A stretch of 64,000 bases of DNA from Actinomadura rudentiformis (lineage in GTDB: Bacteria > Actinomycetota > Actinomycetes > Streptosporangiales > Streptosporangiaceae). Under the pieces are notes generated by a model that made no database searches, had not been told where the DNA came from, and worked only from the letters and a program-made list of their open reading frames with translations. Where the stretch lies: the NCBI RefSeq assembly GCF_008923185.1, contig NZ_WBMT01000017.1, positions 1-64,000 on the forward strand. The letters run 5' to 3'. The position numbers and the translations under genes were made by a program. Shown piece after piece: positions 48,629 to 58,938 of this stretch. How positions within the stretch are numbered: the first letter of the stretch is position 1; every line of letters begins with the position of its first letter.

Positions 48629-48719
48629 CCGAACCGAGCTCCGCCGCGAACCGAGCCCCGTCAGCCGAACCGAGGCCCGGCAGCCGAACCGAGGCCCGGC
48701 AGCCGAACCGGGCCCTGTC
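48627..48719. repeat. ~19-bp tandem repeat starting at the EamA stop
   Basis: CAGCCGAACCGAGGCCCGG is repeated at 48662-48680 and 48681-48699, with a third altered copy at 48700-48718. The first degenerate copy begins with the AG of the EamA TAG stop (48626-48628). The block fills most of the gap to the fumarase gene. Confidence 0.85.
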
Positions 48720-48789
48720 AGCTGGATCGCGGGCAGGGGCCGTAATCTGTAGGGCGCCCACCCCATCAGAACGTGCGCGAGGATCTTCG

Positions 48790-50430
<1,641 letters not shown>

Positions 50431-50702
50431 GCCCTGGGCCCGTGGCCGCTTCCGGCCACTTCCGGCCGGTCGTCGCACGAGCGTGCCGGCAGCCGGCCGG
50501 GGGCGCCGATCTTCATGATCACGACGGTCTAACGATTCGGCGGGTGACACGGCCGCCGCGGCCGCCATCCATGATCAGAACGCATGTCAGACGGGTGGCA
50601 AACGCGAAGATCGTACGCGTTAGTCAGATTATTGGCCCCAAATCCAAGTTGGTGACCAGGTCTCCAATATGACCGCATCGCCACTCCGGTATCTTTTCCG
50701 CC

Positions 50703-51980
50703 ATGTCTCAGTCAGGTGGCCTCGTACTCGCGACGCGCTACCGGCTGGTATCGGAACTGGGTTCCGGTGCCAACGGCACCGTGTGGAGAGGCCATGACGA
50801 GCTCCTCGATCGCGCTGTGGCGATCAAGGAGCTCCGGCTCCCCGAGGACCTCTCCGAGGACGACCGGGTCGTCTTCTACCGCCGTACGCTGCGCGAGGCA
50901 CGGGCCCCGGCGCAGTTGCGCTCCCCCGCCATCGTCGAGGTCTACGACGTCGTCATAGAGCAAGGCCGCCCCTGGATCGTGATGGAGCTCATCGAGGCGC
51001 CCAGCCTCGAGCAGCTCGTCGAGCGGTCGGGCCCCATCTCGGCCGCCCAGGCCGCGCACATCGGCCGCCAGCTGCTCAGCGCCCTGGCCGTCGCGCACAA
51101 GGCCGGGATCGTCCACCGGGACCTCAAACCGAGCAACGTGCTGCTCGACGGTGACCGGGTCGTGCTCACCGACTTCGGGCTGGCCTACTCCTCGGGGTCG
51201 GTCAGCCTCACCAAGACCGGTCACTTCATGGGCTCCCCCGCCTACGTGGCGCCCGAGGTCGCCGCCGGCGAGAAGGCCACCCCGCAGTCGGACCTGTGGT
51301 CGCTCGGCGCCACGCTCTACGCCGCCGTCGAGGGCCGCCCGCCGTTCGAGCGCGAGAACGTCATGGCCACGCTCAGCGCCCTGGCCAACGAGAACGTCGC
51401 CACCCCGCAGAACGCCGGCGCGCTCACCTCCGTGATCACCGGGTTGCTGGAGAAGAACCCCACCCGCCGGCTCAGCCACGCCCGCGCGTCCGACCGCCTC
51501 GAACGCGCGCTGAGCGGGCCACGCTCCGGCCGCCGGCCGCCCGCGCCGCGCTACCGGCTGGCCTCCATCATCGCGATGATCGCCGCCATCCTCGCCTCGT
51601 GCGGCATCGGCGCCACCGCGCTCATCGTCGGCATGGACCGCGAGAGCCCCGGCCCACCCCCTGCCGCCCCCTCCTCCTCGTCGTCGTCGACCGGTGACCC
51701 GGCGGCGGCCCCGCCGGGCGTGGGCTCCAACGCCCTGGTGATCCGGGCACTCACCGAGACATGCCGGATCTTCGTCTCGGTGCCCGGGCAGTCGATCAAC
51801 GTCCTGGCCAACGAGACCCTCGTCAAGGGCGACACCCGCCAGTACGACCAGCCCCAGCTCAACGTCGTCCTGCATGACGCGGGCGCCTGCGAGGTCTGGA
51901 TCAACGGCGCTCAGCAGCCGCCGGGCCGGCCGGGCACCACCCATCGTTTCCCCGTTAAGAAGGCCGCCTCCGGGGGATGA
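50703..51980 (+). CDS. Ser/Thr protein kinase with RodZ-like external domain
   Basis: 425 residues. Kinase domain ~12-275: GSGANGTV (20-27), Lys42 in VAIKE, HRDLKPSN (138-145), DFG (157-159), VAPE (182-185). One membrane helix (~283-308) is followed by a Ser/Pro linker and an external ~85-residue domain (LVIRALTETCRIFVSVPGQSINVLANETLVKGDTRQYDQPQLNVVLHDAGACEVWINGAQQ), which resembles the DUF4115 C-terminal domain of RodZ rather than PASTA. It contains two Cys. The kinase sits between the two fumarase genes. Targets are unknown. Confidence 0.88.
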   Translation: MSQSGGLVLATRYRLVSELGSGANGTVWRGHDELLDRAVAIKELRLPEDLSEDDRVVFYRRTLREARAPAQLRSPAIVEVYDVVIEQGRPWIVMELIEAPSLEQLVERSGPISAAQAAHIGRQLLSALAVAHKAGIVHRDLKPSNVLLDGDRVVLTDFGLAYSSGSVSLTKTGHFMGSPAYVAPEVAAGEKATPQSDLWSLGATLYAAVEGRPPFERENVMATLSALANENVATPQNAGALTSVITGLLEKNPTRRLSHARASDRLERALSGPRSGRRPPAPRYRLASIIAMIAAILASCGIGATALIVGMDRESPGPPPAAPSSSSSSTGDPAAAPPGVGSNALVIRALTETCRIFVSVPGQSINVLANETLVKGDTRQYDQPQLNVVLHDAGACEVWINGAQQPPGRPGTTHRFPVKKAASGG

Positions 51981-52086
51981 CCTCGTCTCCCAGGGCCGGT
52001 GGGCCGCCCCTCGCGGGAATGCGCGAGACGGCCCGGAAGCTGGCACTGGAGGCAGGGTTAGATTCGTCGACGGAGGTGGCTGAGCC

Positions 52087-53484
52087 ATGGCCGAGCAGGA
52101 ATTCCGGATCGAGCACGACTCCATGGGCGAGGTGCGGGTACCGGCGACGGCCAAATGGCGGGCGCAGACACAACGGGCCGTCGAGAACTTCCCGATCTCG
52201 GGCCGCGGGCTGGAGGCGCCCCACATCGCGGCGCTCGGCCACATCAAGGCGGCGGCGGCCACGGTCAACGCCGAGCTCGGCGTGCTCGACAAGGATCTGG
52301 CGGCGGCGATCAACGAGGCCGCGCTGGAGGTGGCGGCGGGCAGATGGAACGACCAGTTCCCGATCGACGTGTTCCAGACCGGCTCGGGGACCTCCTCGAA
52401 CATGAACGCCAACGAGGTGATCGCGACGCTGGCCGAGGAACGGCTCGGTTCTCCCGTCCACCCCAACGACCATGTGAACGCCTCACAGTCGTCGAACGAC
52501 GTCTTCCCGTCCTCGATCCACATCGCGGCCACCGGAGCCGTCCTGAACGATCTGATCCCCGCGCTGCAACATCTTGAAGGAGTGCTGAACCGCAAGGCCG
52601 TCGAGTTCGCCGCAGTGGTCAAGTCCGGCCGGACCCACCTGATGGATGCCACGCCGGTGACGCTGGGACAGGAGTTCGGCGGTTACGCGGCGCAGATCCA
52701 GCTGGGCGTGGAGCGAGTACAGGCCGTCCTCCCCCGGCTGGCCGAGCTGGCGCTGGGCGGTACGGCGGTCGGCACGGGCATCAACACCCCCGAGGGCTTC
52801 GCCCAGCGGGTGATCGCGGAGATCGCACGGGCGACCGGCCTGCCGTTGCGGGAGGCCCGCAACCACTTCGAGGCACAGGGCGCCCAGGACGGGCTCGTGG
52901 AGACCAGCGGCGCGCTCCGCACCGTCGCGGTGAGCCTCATCAAGATCGCGAACGATCTGCGCTGGATGGGCTCGGGGCCGCGGGCCGGGCTGGCCGAGAT
53001 CCGGCTGCCCGACCTGCAGCCGGGCTCCTCGATCATGCCGGGCAAGGTCAACCCGGTGATCCCCGAGGCGGTCGCCCAGGTGGGCGCCCAGGTCATCGGC
53101 AATGATGCGGCGATCACGTTCGGCGGCGCGTCGGGCAACTTCGAGCTCAACGTCATGCTGCCGATGCTGGCCCGCAACGTGCTGGAGTCGGTCACGCTGC
53201 TGGCCAACGTCTCGCGGCTGCTGGCCGACCGCGCCGTCGACGGCATCGAGGCCGACGTCGAACGGGCCCGCGAGTACGCCGAGTCGTCGCCCTCGATCGT
53301 GACGCCCCTCAACCGCTACATCGGCTACGAGGAGGCGGCGAAGGTCGCCAAGCAGGCCCTCAAGGAGCGGAAGACCATCCGGCAGGTCGTCCTGGAGCGC
53401 GGCTACGTCGACCAGGGCAAGCTCACCCTGGAACAACTCGATGCCACGCTGGACGTCCTGACCATGACCAACTCGACGCCTTGA
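52087..53484 (+). CDS. fumC: Class II fumarate hydratase
   Basis: 465 residues, ATG after GACGGAGG. It has the three conserved regions of the aspartase/fumarase superfamily: GSGTSSNMNANEV, KSGRTHLMDATPVTLGQE and the signature GSSIMPGKVNP. It is the iron-independent fumarase of the TCA cycle, close to the other fumarase and to glpX as in mycobacteria. It converges on a transglycosylase-like gene and the two share a hairpin. Confidence 0.96.
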   Translation: MAEQEFRIEHDSMGEVRVPATAKWRAQTQRAVENFPISGRGLEAPHIAALGHIKAAAATVNAELGVLDKDLAAAINEAALEVAAGRWNDQFPIDVFQTGSGTSSNMNANEVIATLAEERLGSPVHPNDHVNASQSSNDVFPSSIHIAATGAVLNDLIPALQHLEGVLNRKAVEFAAVVKSGRTHLMDATPVTLGQEFGGYAAQIQLGVERVQAVLPRLAELALGGTAVGTGINTPEGFAQRVIAEIARATGLPLREARNHFEAQGAQDGLVETSGALRTVAVSLIKIANDLRWMGSGPRAGLAEIRLPDLQPGSSIMPGKVNPVIPEAVAQVGAQVIGNDAAITFGGASGNFELNVMLPMLARNVLESVTLLANVSRLLADRAVDGIEADVERAREYAESSPSIVTPLNRYIGYEEAAKVAKQALKERKTIRQVVLERGYVDQGKLTLEQLDATLDVLTMTNSTP

Positions 53485-53510
53485 TTCATGGCTGGGGGCT
53501 TCGGAGGCCC

Positions 53511-53529
53511 TAGGGCGAGAAACGCCCTA
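53511..53529. terminator. Hairpin between fumC and convergent gene
   Basis: TAGGGCG (53511-53517) pairs with CGCCCTA (53523-53529) around five bases. On the minus strand the stem includes the stop codon of the transglycosylase-like gene. Confidence 0.5.
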
Positions 53530-54084
53530 ATACCAGCCGGTCGCCTGGAAGTGGCCCCAGGCGCCGCACGGGCTCCCGTAGCGGTGCTTCACGTACCGCA
53601 GGCCCCACTTGATCTGCGTGCGCGGGTTCGAGCGCCAGTTCGGGCCCGCACTGGCCATCTTGGAGCCGGGCAGCGCCTGCGGGATGCCGTGGGCGCCGGA
53701 CGAGGCGTTGTGAGAGTGCTCGTTCCAGCCGCTCTCCCGCGTCCACAGCTGCTCCAGGCACCGGAACTGCGTCGACTGGCGCCAGCCGTGCCGGGCCATC
53801 ATGGCCTTGGCGATCAGCTTGTTCGCCTGCATCCGGCCGTGCTTGCGTTGCTTGACATGGATCCGCTTCAATGCCCGCTTCTCGTGGATCCTCTTCTGGG
53901 CGGCCACCATGACGGTGCGCTGGGCCTTCGTCACGGCACCCTGCGCGGGTTCCATGACCATGGGGCCACCGACCACCGCGGCGGCCATCCCAAGAGCGAT
54001 CACTTGGAAGCGGTTACGTATGTGAGGTGACACGTCCCGTAGCGTGCTGCTGATCAGCCGCTGATAATCAGCAGATCCGGTCAT
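53527..54084 (-). CDS. Small transglycosylase-like secreted protein, copy 1
   Basis: About 185 residues from the ATG at 54084. The frame opens at 54138 but that lies in a terminator; 54093 (ATG) and 54033 (GTG) are alternatives. A hydrophobic segment (FQVIALGMAAAVVGGPMVM) looks like a signal or anchor. After a basic region the C-terminal ~80 residues carry LEQLWTRESGWNEHSHNASSGAHGIPQALPGSKMASAG...QIKWGLRYVKHRYGSPC, the lytic-transglycosylase-like module with Glu in RESGWN. Two paralogues follow on the same strand. Confidence 0.82.
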   Translation of the reverse strand: MTGSADYQRLISSTLRDVSPHIRNRFQVIALGMAAAVVGGPMVMEPAQGAVTKAQRTVMVAAQKRIHEKRALKRIHVKQRKHGRMQANKLIAKAMMARHGWRQSTQFRCLEQLWTRESGWNEHSHNASSGAHGIPQALPGSKMASAGPNWRSNPRTQIKWGLRYVKHRYGSPCGAWGHFQATGWY

Positions 54085-54135
54085 CTGTGCCATGGCTTTG
54101 CCGACCCATTGCCCGGCCTCGGCCGTCGGGTAGGA

Positions 54136-54163
54136 CAAAAGGGGCGGGCCGGAGCCCGCCCCT
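54136..54163 (-). terminator. Rho-independent terminator of transglycosylase-like copy 2
   Basis: AGGGGCGGGC (54140-54149) pairs with GCCCGCCCCT (54154-54163). On the minus strand a TTTT run follows the stem, a classic terminator 55 bases past the copy 2 stop. It separates copy 2 from copy 1. Confidence 0.85.
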
Positions 54164-54217
54164 CAGTGTGCCGCCGGGGCTCGACGCCCCCGGCCGATCA
54201 GGTATGAACCAGGCAGA

Positions 54218-54682
54218 TCAGTACCAGCCACGCGAGTTGGAGTGGCTCAGCGCGCGGCAGGGGGTGCCGTAGCGTCCCTTGATGTAGCGGAGACCCCACT
54301 TGATCTGGGTCTTGGGGTTGGTCCGCCAGTCCTTGCCGGCGCTGCGCATCTTCCGTCCGGGCAGGGCCTGCGCGATGCCGTACGCGCCGGAGGAGGGGTT
54401 GCGGGCCTTGTGGTTCCAGCCGCTCTCACGATGCCAGAGCTTCACCAGGCACTTGTACTGCCGGTTGGACCAGCCGCGCTTCTTGACCATGGCCTTGGCG
54501 ATGGCCTTGTTCCGCTGAGCACGGGTCTTCTTCTTCGCCTGGGCCTTGGCCGCGACCACAGTGGCCGAGGTGGCCGAAGTGGGGGCGGAGGCCTGGGCGG
54601 GGACCGTTTCCGCTACGACGCCGAACGTCAGCGTGGCGGCGAGCGCCAGAGTCGCGGAACGGTGGAGAGACCTGCGAACCAA
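54218..54682 (-). CDS. Small transglycosylase-like secreted protein, copy 2
   Basis: 154 residues from a TTG at 54682, six bases after GAAAGG, which decides the start. A signal peptide (~1-32, LALAATLTFGVVAETVPAQA) and a basic linker (AKKKTRAQRNKAIAKAMVKKRGW) precede the module CLVKLWHRESGWNHKARNPSSGAYGIAQALPGRKM...QIKWGLRYIKGRYGTPC. The Glu in HRESGWN is the predicted catalytic acid. It probably acts on glycan strands of its own wall. It has its own terminator and a ~370-base leader. Confidence 0.87.
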   Translation of the reverse strand: MVRRSLHRSATLALAATLTFGVVAETVPAQASAPTSATSATVVAAKAQAKKKTRAQRNKAIAKAMVKKRGWSNRQYKCLVKLWHRESGWNHKARNPSSGAYGIAQALPGRKMRSAGKDWRTNPKTQIKWGLRYIKGRYGTPCRALSHSNSRGWY

Positions 54683-55055
54683 AACGAACCTTTCGTCGTG
54701 CCGGGCGACCGGTCGGCCCGGCGGTCTTCACCTCGTTGGTGCGGCCTCGCATGGAGTGAGGCGACCGGGCACCGGAGCGTCCGGGGGGACGCGGGCACGT
54801 GCGGGCAGCACCCGCCGAACGGGTGGCCGTGCACGGTTTCCGAGGTGACAGCGGGACGCCAGGGTGCGTCTCCGCCTGAGATGTGGGCGTACGGCGCGTC
54901 GTTCACGCCGCCGCCGTGTTGTGGGCCCGTCGAGGGCCGGCCGCATCAGCGCGGCATCGTGCGTCGCGGAATCGGTGTCCCGCGCTCAGAGGGCTCCCAT
55001 GCCCTCGCCGGGCGGCCGCGATGAAGGCCGCCCGGGGTTCGTGGCGGGCTGGGCG
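54683..55055. other. 373-base intergenic leader
   Basis: No open frame with protein character. It should hold the promoter and 5' leader of copy 2 on the minus strand. A strong GC hairpin (GCCGGGC...GCCCGGC, ~54701-54723) lies shortly before the TTG start and might limit translation. I see no known riboswitch core. Confidence 0.4.
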
Positions 55056-56042
55056 CTAGTACCAGCCCTTGCTGAGGAAGGCGCCCCAGGCGCCGCAGGG
55101 GGTCTTGTAGCGGCTCTTGATGTAGCCGAGGCCCCATTTGATCTGGGTGCGGGGGTTGGTACGCCAGTCGGACCCGGCGCTGGCCATCTTGGAGCCGGGC
55201 AGAGCCTGCGCGATGCCGTACGCGCCCGAACTCGGGTTGCGGGCGTAGGTGTTCCAGCCGCTCTCCTTGTTCCACAGCTTGACCAGGCAGCCGAACTCGC
55301 CCTTCCCGGTGAAGCCGTAGCTGGGCAGCATCGACTTGGCGATCGCCTGCGCCTTGCCCGCCGGTACCGGGTCGCCACCGATCGGCGGGTCACCGCCGTC
55401 GTCGCCCGGCTTCTTGGTGGGGAGCGGGGAGCCCTTGGGGCGCAGGGCCGGGGCCTTGCTGGGCTTGGTGCGGACCGCGCGCGAGGCGCGCTCCAGGGCC
55501 TGCTTGCGGCGCTGGGCCTCCAGCGCCTTGGGGTCCACCTGGGGCGCATCCGCGGCGAGCTGGGACGGCGCCGGGGAGACCGTGCCCTTGTCTGCCGGCT
55601 TGCCGTCTCCGGAGTCCCCGGTCAGCGCGAACGCCGCGACGGCGCCGCCGCCGACCAGCACGGCCACGCCGGCCGCCACCGCAACGATCTTGAGTCCGAT
55701 ACCCGACGGGAGGGTCGCGCGGCGCGGCGAGCGGTCGCTGCCGATCTGGTCCCGGCCGTCCTGGTCACGGCCGTTCGGGTCATGCGGGCCGTTCGGGCTG
55801 ACGGTCAGCGGTGCGGCGGGGAACGCGTCGACGCGCGTCGACGCCGGGTCGGCGGGCTCGTCGTACGCCTGCTCACCGGGCACCGCCATCATGCCCATGG
55901 TGTCGCCGGCGGAGGCCGGGGAGTGACCGGGAGCGGGGGTGCCGGACGAGCCACCTGCGACCTTGATGTCGTCCTCGTGGCCCGGGGGGTCAAAGCTCTG
56001 TCGATCGTCTCGCCTAGGGGACCTGGGGTGGTCTCCGTTCAA
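55056..56042 (-). CDS. Membrane-anchored transglycosylase-like protein, copy 3
   Basis: 328 residues from a TTG at 56042, five bases after GAAGGA; a GTG at 56096 is an alternative with no good site. A ~110-residue hydrophilic N-terminus, one membrane helix (~116-142, IGLKIVAVAAGVAVLVGGGAVAAFAL), a Pro/Lys-rich spacer, then CLVKLWNKESGWNTYARNPSSGAYGIAQALPGSKMASAG...QIKWGLGYIKSRYKTPC. The catalytic module therefore faces the wall on a tether, unlike copies 1 and 2. A CRP-type palindrome lies ~310 bases upstream. Confidence 0.85.
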   Translation of the reverse strand: MNGDHPRSPRRDDRQSFDPPGHEDDIKVAGGSSGTPAPGHSPASAGDTMGMMAVPGEQAYDEPADPASTRVDAFPAAPLTVSPNGPHDPNGRDQDGRDQIGSDRSPRRATLPSGIGLKIVAVAAGVAVLVGGGAVAAFALTGDSGDGKPADKGTVSPAPSQLAADAPQVDPKALEAQRRKQALERASRAVRTKPSKAPALRPKGSPLPTKKPGDDGGDPPIGGDPVPAGKAQAIAKSMLPSYGFTGKGEFGCLVKLWNKESGWNTYARNPSSGAYGIAQALPGSKMASAGSDWRTNPRTQIKWGLGYIKSRYKTPCGAWGAFLSKGWY

Positions 56043-56349
56043 GGCGGTCCTTCCGACGGTCGCACGCGCATGGACACGCGTACGAGGTGCGTCCACCCCC
56101 GGCCCGGCCTCTCGCCCGTGAAGGCGGCCCGGACCCGGAGCGGAGCTTCGCCCGCATGGCCTGTCAGGGGGTTGCCACGCGCGCCTGCACCGCTCGGGGG
56201 GTGCTTACGAGGAGACACAATGCCCGAGGTCGAGGAGTGCTCCGCAACCAAAACGAGACAGAAGCTTTGAGTGGGGCGTTTGTCAACTCGCTGCAAAGAT
56301 TCCCAAAACAGCGTGTAGACCTGGGCATCCTTACCTTCCAGTTAGTTCG

Positions 56350-56365
56350 TGTGACCTTCATCACA
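56350..56365. promoter_or_regulatory. Perfect CRP-type site TGTGACCTTCATCACA
   Basis: Matches TGTGA-N6-TCACA exactly. Only the minus-strand copy 3 gene reads away from it; on the plus side lie a terminator and a convergent gene. cAMP-CRP controls rpfA-type wall hydrolase genes in Streptomyces and Mycobacterium, so the context fits. A leader of roughly 260 bases would follow. Confidence 0.65.
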
Positions 56366-56422
56366 AGCTGACCGAGAGATGATCGATCATCACCCAGGGT
56401 GAGGAAATCCGTCCACGCGAAG

Positions 56423-56456
56423 GCGCCCCGGCGACGTCGGATCGTCGCCGGGGCGC
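56423..56456 (-). terminator. Strong hairpin terminator of phoH
   Basis: A perfect 14-base inverted repeat (56423-56436 with 56443-56456) with loop TCGGAT, 56 bases after the phoH stop on the minus strand. Confidence 0.8.
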
Positions 56457-56511
56457 TCTTCTGCGAACATGCTGGTCAGCCGGGTCCCGGTCCCGCCGAC
56501 CAGGCGCCGGG

Positions 56512-57861
56512 TCAGGCGCCGACGTCGCCGAGCATGTCGGTCACCAGGGCCGCGATCGGGGACCGTTCCGAACGCGTCAGGGTCACGTGCGCGAACAGCG
56601 GATGCCCCTTGAGGCGCTCCACCACCGCCGCGACGCCGTCATGCCGCCCCACCCGCAGGTTGTCGCGCTGGGCGACGTCGTGGGTGAGCACCACGCGCGA
56701 GCCCGCCCCGATCCGCGACAGGACGGTCAGCAGCACCCCGCGTTCGAGCGACTGCGCCTCGTCCACGATCACGAACGCGTCGTGCAGCGACCGGCCGCGG
56801 ATGTGGGTCAGCGGCAGGACCTCCAACATGCCACGGTCCAAAACCTCCTCGATGACCTCCGGGGTGGTCACCGCCGAGAGCGTGTCGTAGACCGCCTGGG
56901 CCCACGGCGACATCTTCTCGTTCTCCGACCCGGGCAGGTAGCCCAGATCCTGCCCGCCGACCGCGTACAACGGCCGGAAGACCACCACCTTGCGGTGCTG
57001 GCGGCGTTCCAGGACAGCCTCCAGCCCCGCGCACAGAGCCAGCGCCGACTTGCCGGTGCCCGCCCGGCCACCGAGCGAGACGATGCCCACCTCGTCGTCC
57101 AGGAGCAGGTCCAGCGCGATCCGCTGCTCGGCGGACCGGCCGCGCAGCCCGAACACCTCCCGGTCGCCGCGGACGAGCCGCACGGACTTGTCGGCCTGCA
57201 CCCGGGCCAGCGCGGAGCCGCGCTCGGACAACAGCCGCAGGCCGGTGTGGGCGGGCAGATCGCGCGTCTCGTCCAGATCGGCCCGTCCCGACTCGTACAG
57301 CTCCTCTATCTGCCCCGCCGGCACCTCCAGCTCGCGCATCCCGGTCCAGCCGGACTCCACCACGGCGAGCTCGGCGCGGTATTCCTCCGCGGTGAGGCCG
57401 ACGGCCGAGGCCTTGACCCGCATCGGCAGGTCCTTGGAGACCAGGACGACGTCGCGGCCCTCCTTGGCCAGCCAGCTCGCCACCGACAGGATCCGGGTGT
57501 CGTTGTCGCCCAGCCGGAAGCCGTCGGGCAGCACGCTCGGGTCCGAGTGGTTGAGCTCGACCCTGATGGTGCCGCCCTGCGCGCCGATCGGCAGCGCCTC
57601 GTCCAGCCGGCCGTGTTCCAGTCGCAGGTCGTCGAGGGTGCGCAGCGCCTCCCGGGCGAAATAGCCAAGCTCTGGATGGTGCCGCTTGGCCTCGAGTTCG
57701 GAGATGACGACGATGGGGAGTACGACCTCGTGCTCCGCGAACCGGGTCATCGCCCCCGGGTCGGCGAGCAGGACGCTGGTGTCGAGGACGTACGTGCGCC
57801 GGTCCGGACCGGTGGGTCCGGGGTTCCCGGAGGCGGGACGGCGCGTGGAGGATGTGGCCAC
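56512..57861 (-). CDS. PhoH-family ATPase with N-terminal PIN RNase domain
   Basis: 449 residues from a GTG with GGGAGA upstream. The PIN domain (~20-165) keeps its acidic set: YVLDTSVLL, ISELEAKR, LGDNDTRIL and SKDLPM. The PhoH ATPase (~235-445) has GGRAGTGKSALA and FVIVDEAQSL. This is the PhoH2 type studied in mycobacteria, an RNA helicase plus ribonuclease. A terminator follows. The uppS-like gene is upstream on the same strand. Confidence 0.94.
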   Translation of the reverse strand: MATSSTRRPASGNPGPTGPDRRTYVLDTSVLLADPGAMTRFAEHEVVLPIVVISELEAKRHHPELGYFAREALRTLDDLRLEHGRLDEALPIGAQGGTIRVELNHSDPSVLPDGFRLGDNDTRILSVASWLAKEGRDVVLVSKDLPMRVKASAVGLTAEEYRAELAVVESGWTGMRELEVPAGQIEELYESGRADLDETRDLPAHTGLRLLSERGSALARVQADKSVRLVRGDREVFGLRGRSAEQRIALDLLLDDEVGIVSLGGRAGTGKSALALCAGLEAVLERRQHRKVVVFRPLYAVGGQDLGYLPGSENEKMSPWAQAVYDTLSAVTTPEVIEEVLDRGMLEVLPLTHIRGRSLHDAFVIVDEAQSLERGVLLTVLSRIGAGSRVVLTHDVAQRDNLRVGRHDGVAAVVERLKGHPLFAHVTLTRSERSPIAALVTDMLGDVGA

Positions 57862-57989
57862 TCGATCTCCCTGTTTCTGGGGGAACTACCCGTGGCGCGC
57901 CGGCCCCCGGCCCGTCTGCCCGTCCCCGTACGGCCGAGGCGGCCATGCAGGGGGAGGGAAGGCGGGTGGAGATCAGGGGTGGATGATCT

Positions 57990-58808
57990 TCAGGAACCGT
58001 AGCGCCGGTGCCGCGCGGCATACGAGCGGATCGCCCGCAGGAAGTCGACCTTGCGGAAGTCCGGCCAGTGGACCTCGCAGAAGTAGAACTCCGAGTGGGC
58101 GCTCTGCCAGAGCATGAAGCCGGAGAGGCGTTGCTCCCCCGAGGTACGGATGACCAGGTCGGGGTCCGGCTGGCCGCGCGTGTAGAGATGCTCAGCGATG
58201 TGCTCGACGTCGAGGACCTCGGCGAGTTCCTCGATGCTGGTGCCTTTGCCCGCCTGCTCCAGGAGCAGAGAGCGCACCGCATCAGCGATCTCACGCCTAC
58301 CTCCATACCCAACCGCGACGTTCACAATCAGCCCGGGAGCACCGGATGTTGCTTCGCCGGCATCTTTGAGTACACAGGCGGTTTTGTCGGGCAGGAGGTC
58401 GAGGGCGCCGACCGGCTTGACGTGCCAGCCGTCGGCGGCGAGGTTGCGGACGGTCTTCTCGATGATCGCCAGGAGCGGGTCGAGCTCCTTGGCCGGGCGG
58501 CTCAGGTTGTCGGTGGACAGCAGCCAGAGGGTGACCACCTCGACGCCGGCCTCGGTGCACCAGTGCAGCAGGTCGGAGATCTTGTCGGCGCCGCGCTGGT
58601 GGCCGGTGTTGACGTCGGCCATCCCCATCGAGCGCGCCCAGCGCCGGTTGCCGTCCAGGATGACCCCGACATGGCGGGGGACGATGTCGGTGGGCAGTGA
58701 CGACTCCACCCGGCGCTCGTACATCCGGTACGCGACGTCCCGCACCACTCCGTACACGGCGCTGCTCTTGATCGTGCCGGTCAGCCTCGCGCGCCGCCCC
58801 GTGCCCAT
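57990..58808 (-). CDS. uppS: Cis-prenyl (Z-isoprenyl diphosphate) transferase
   Basis: 272 residues from the ATG at 58808 after GGGGAG. Signature HVGVILDGNRRWAR with the catalytic Asp, then LWLLSTDNLSRPAKEL, NVAVGYGGRREI, DLVIRTSGEQRLSGFMLWQSAHSEFYF and WPDFRK. It condenses IPP onto an allylic diphosphate to make polyprenyl carriers for wall synthesis. In mycobacteria the related short-chain Z-farnesyl enzyme (Rv1086) lies in the same neighbourhood, so chain length here is uncertain. Confidence 0.92.
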   Translation of the reverse strand: MGTGRRARLTGTIKSSAVYGVVRDVAYRMYERRVESSLPTDIVPRHVGVILDGNRRWARSMGMADVNTGHQRGADKISDLLHWCTEAGVEVVTLWLLSTDNLSRPAKELDPLLAIIEKTVRNLAADGWHVKPVGALDLLPDKTACVLKDAGEATSGAPGLIVNVAVGYGGRREIADAVRSLLLEQAGKGTSIEELAEVLDVEHIAEHLYTRGQPDPDLVIRTSGEQRLSGFMLWQSAHSEFYFCEVHWPDFRKVDFLRAIRSYAARHRRYGS

Positions 58809-58938
58809 GTGCTCCCCGTCCCGCCGTGTCCATCTAGAACGCCGCTCAATTATGGCCTGGACGTGATGGTTGTCCCACCGTCTCCGGTATTTACCCGGAC
58901 GGCCAGGCCTGGTCACCTGCCCGGATGCGCAGAGACGA

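Noticed and set aside
56043..56340. c-di-AMP (ydaO) riboswitch in the leader of the transglycosylase-like gene
   Set aside because: A CTCGTAAGC piece resembles the motif's 3' end, but the conserved GGGUGAAUC core and pseudoknot parts are not visible. An Infernal scan with RF00379 would decide.
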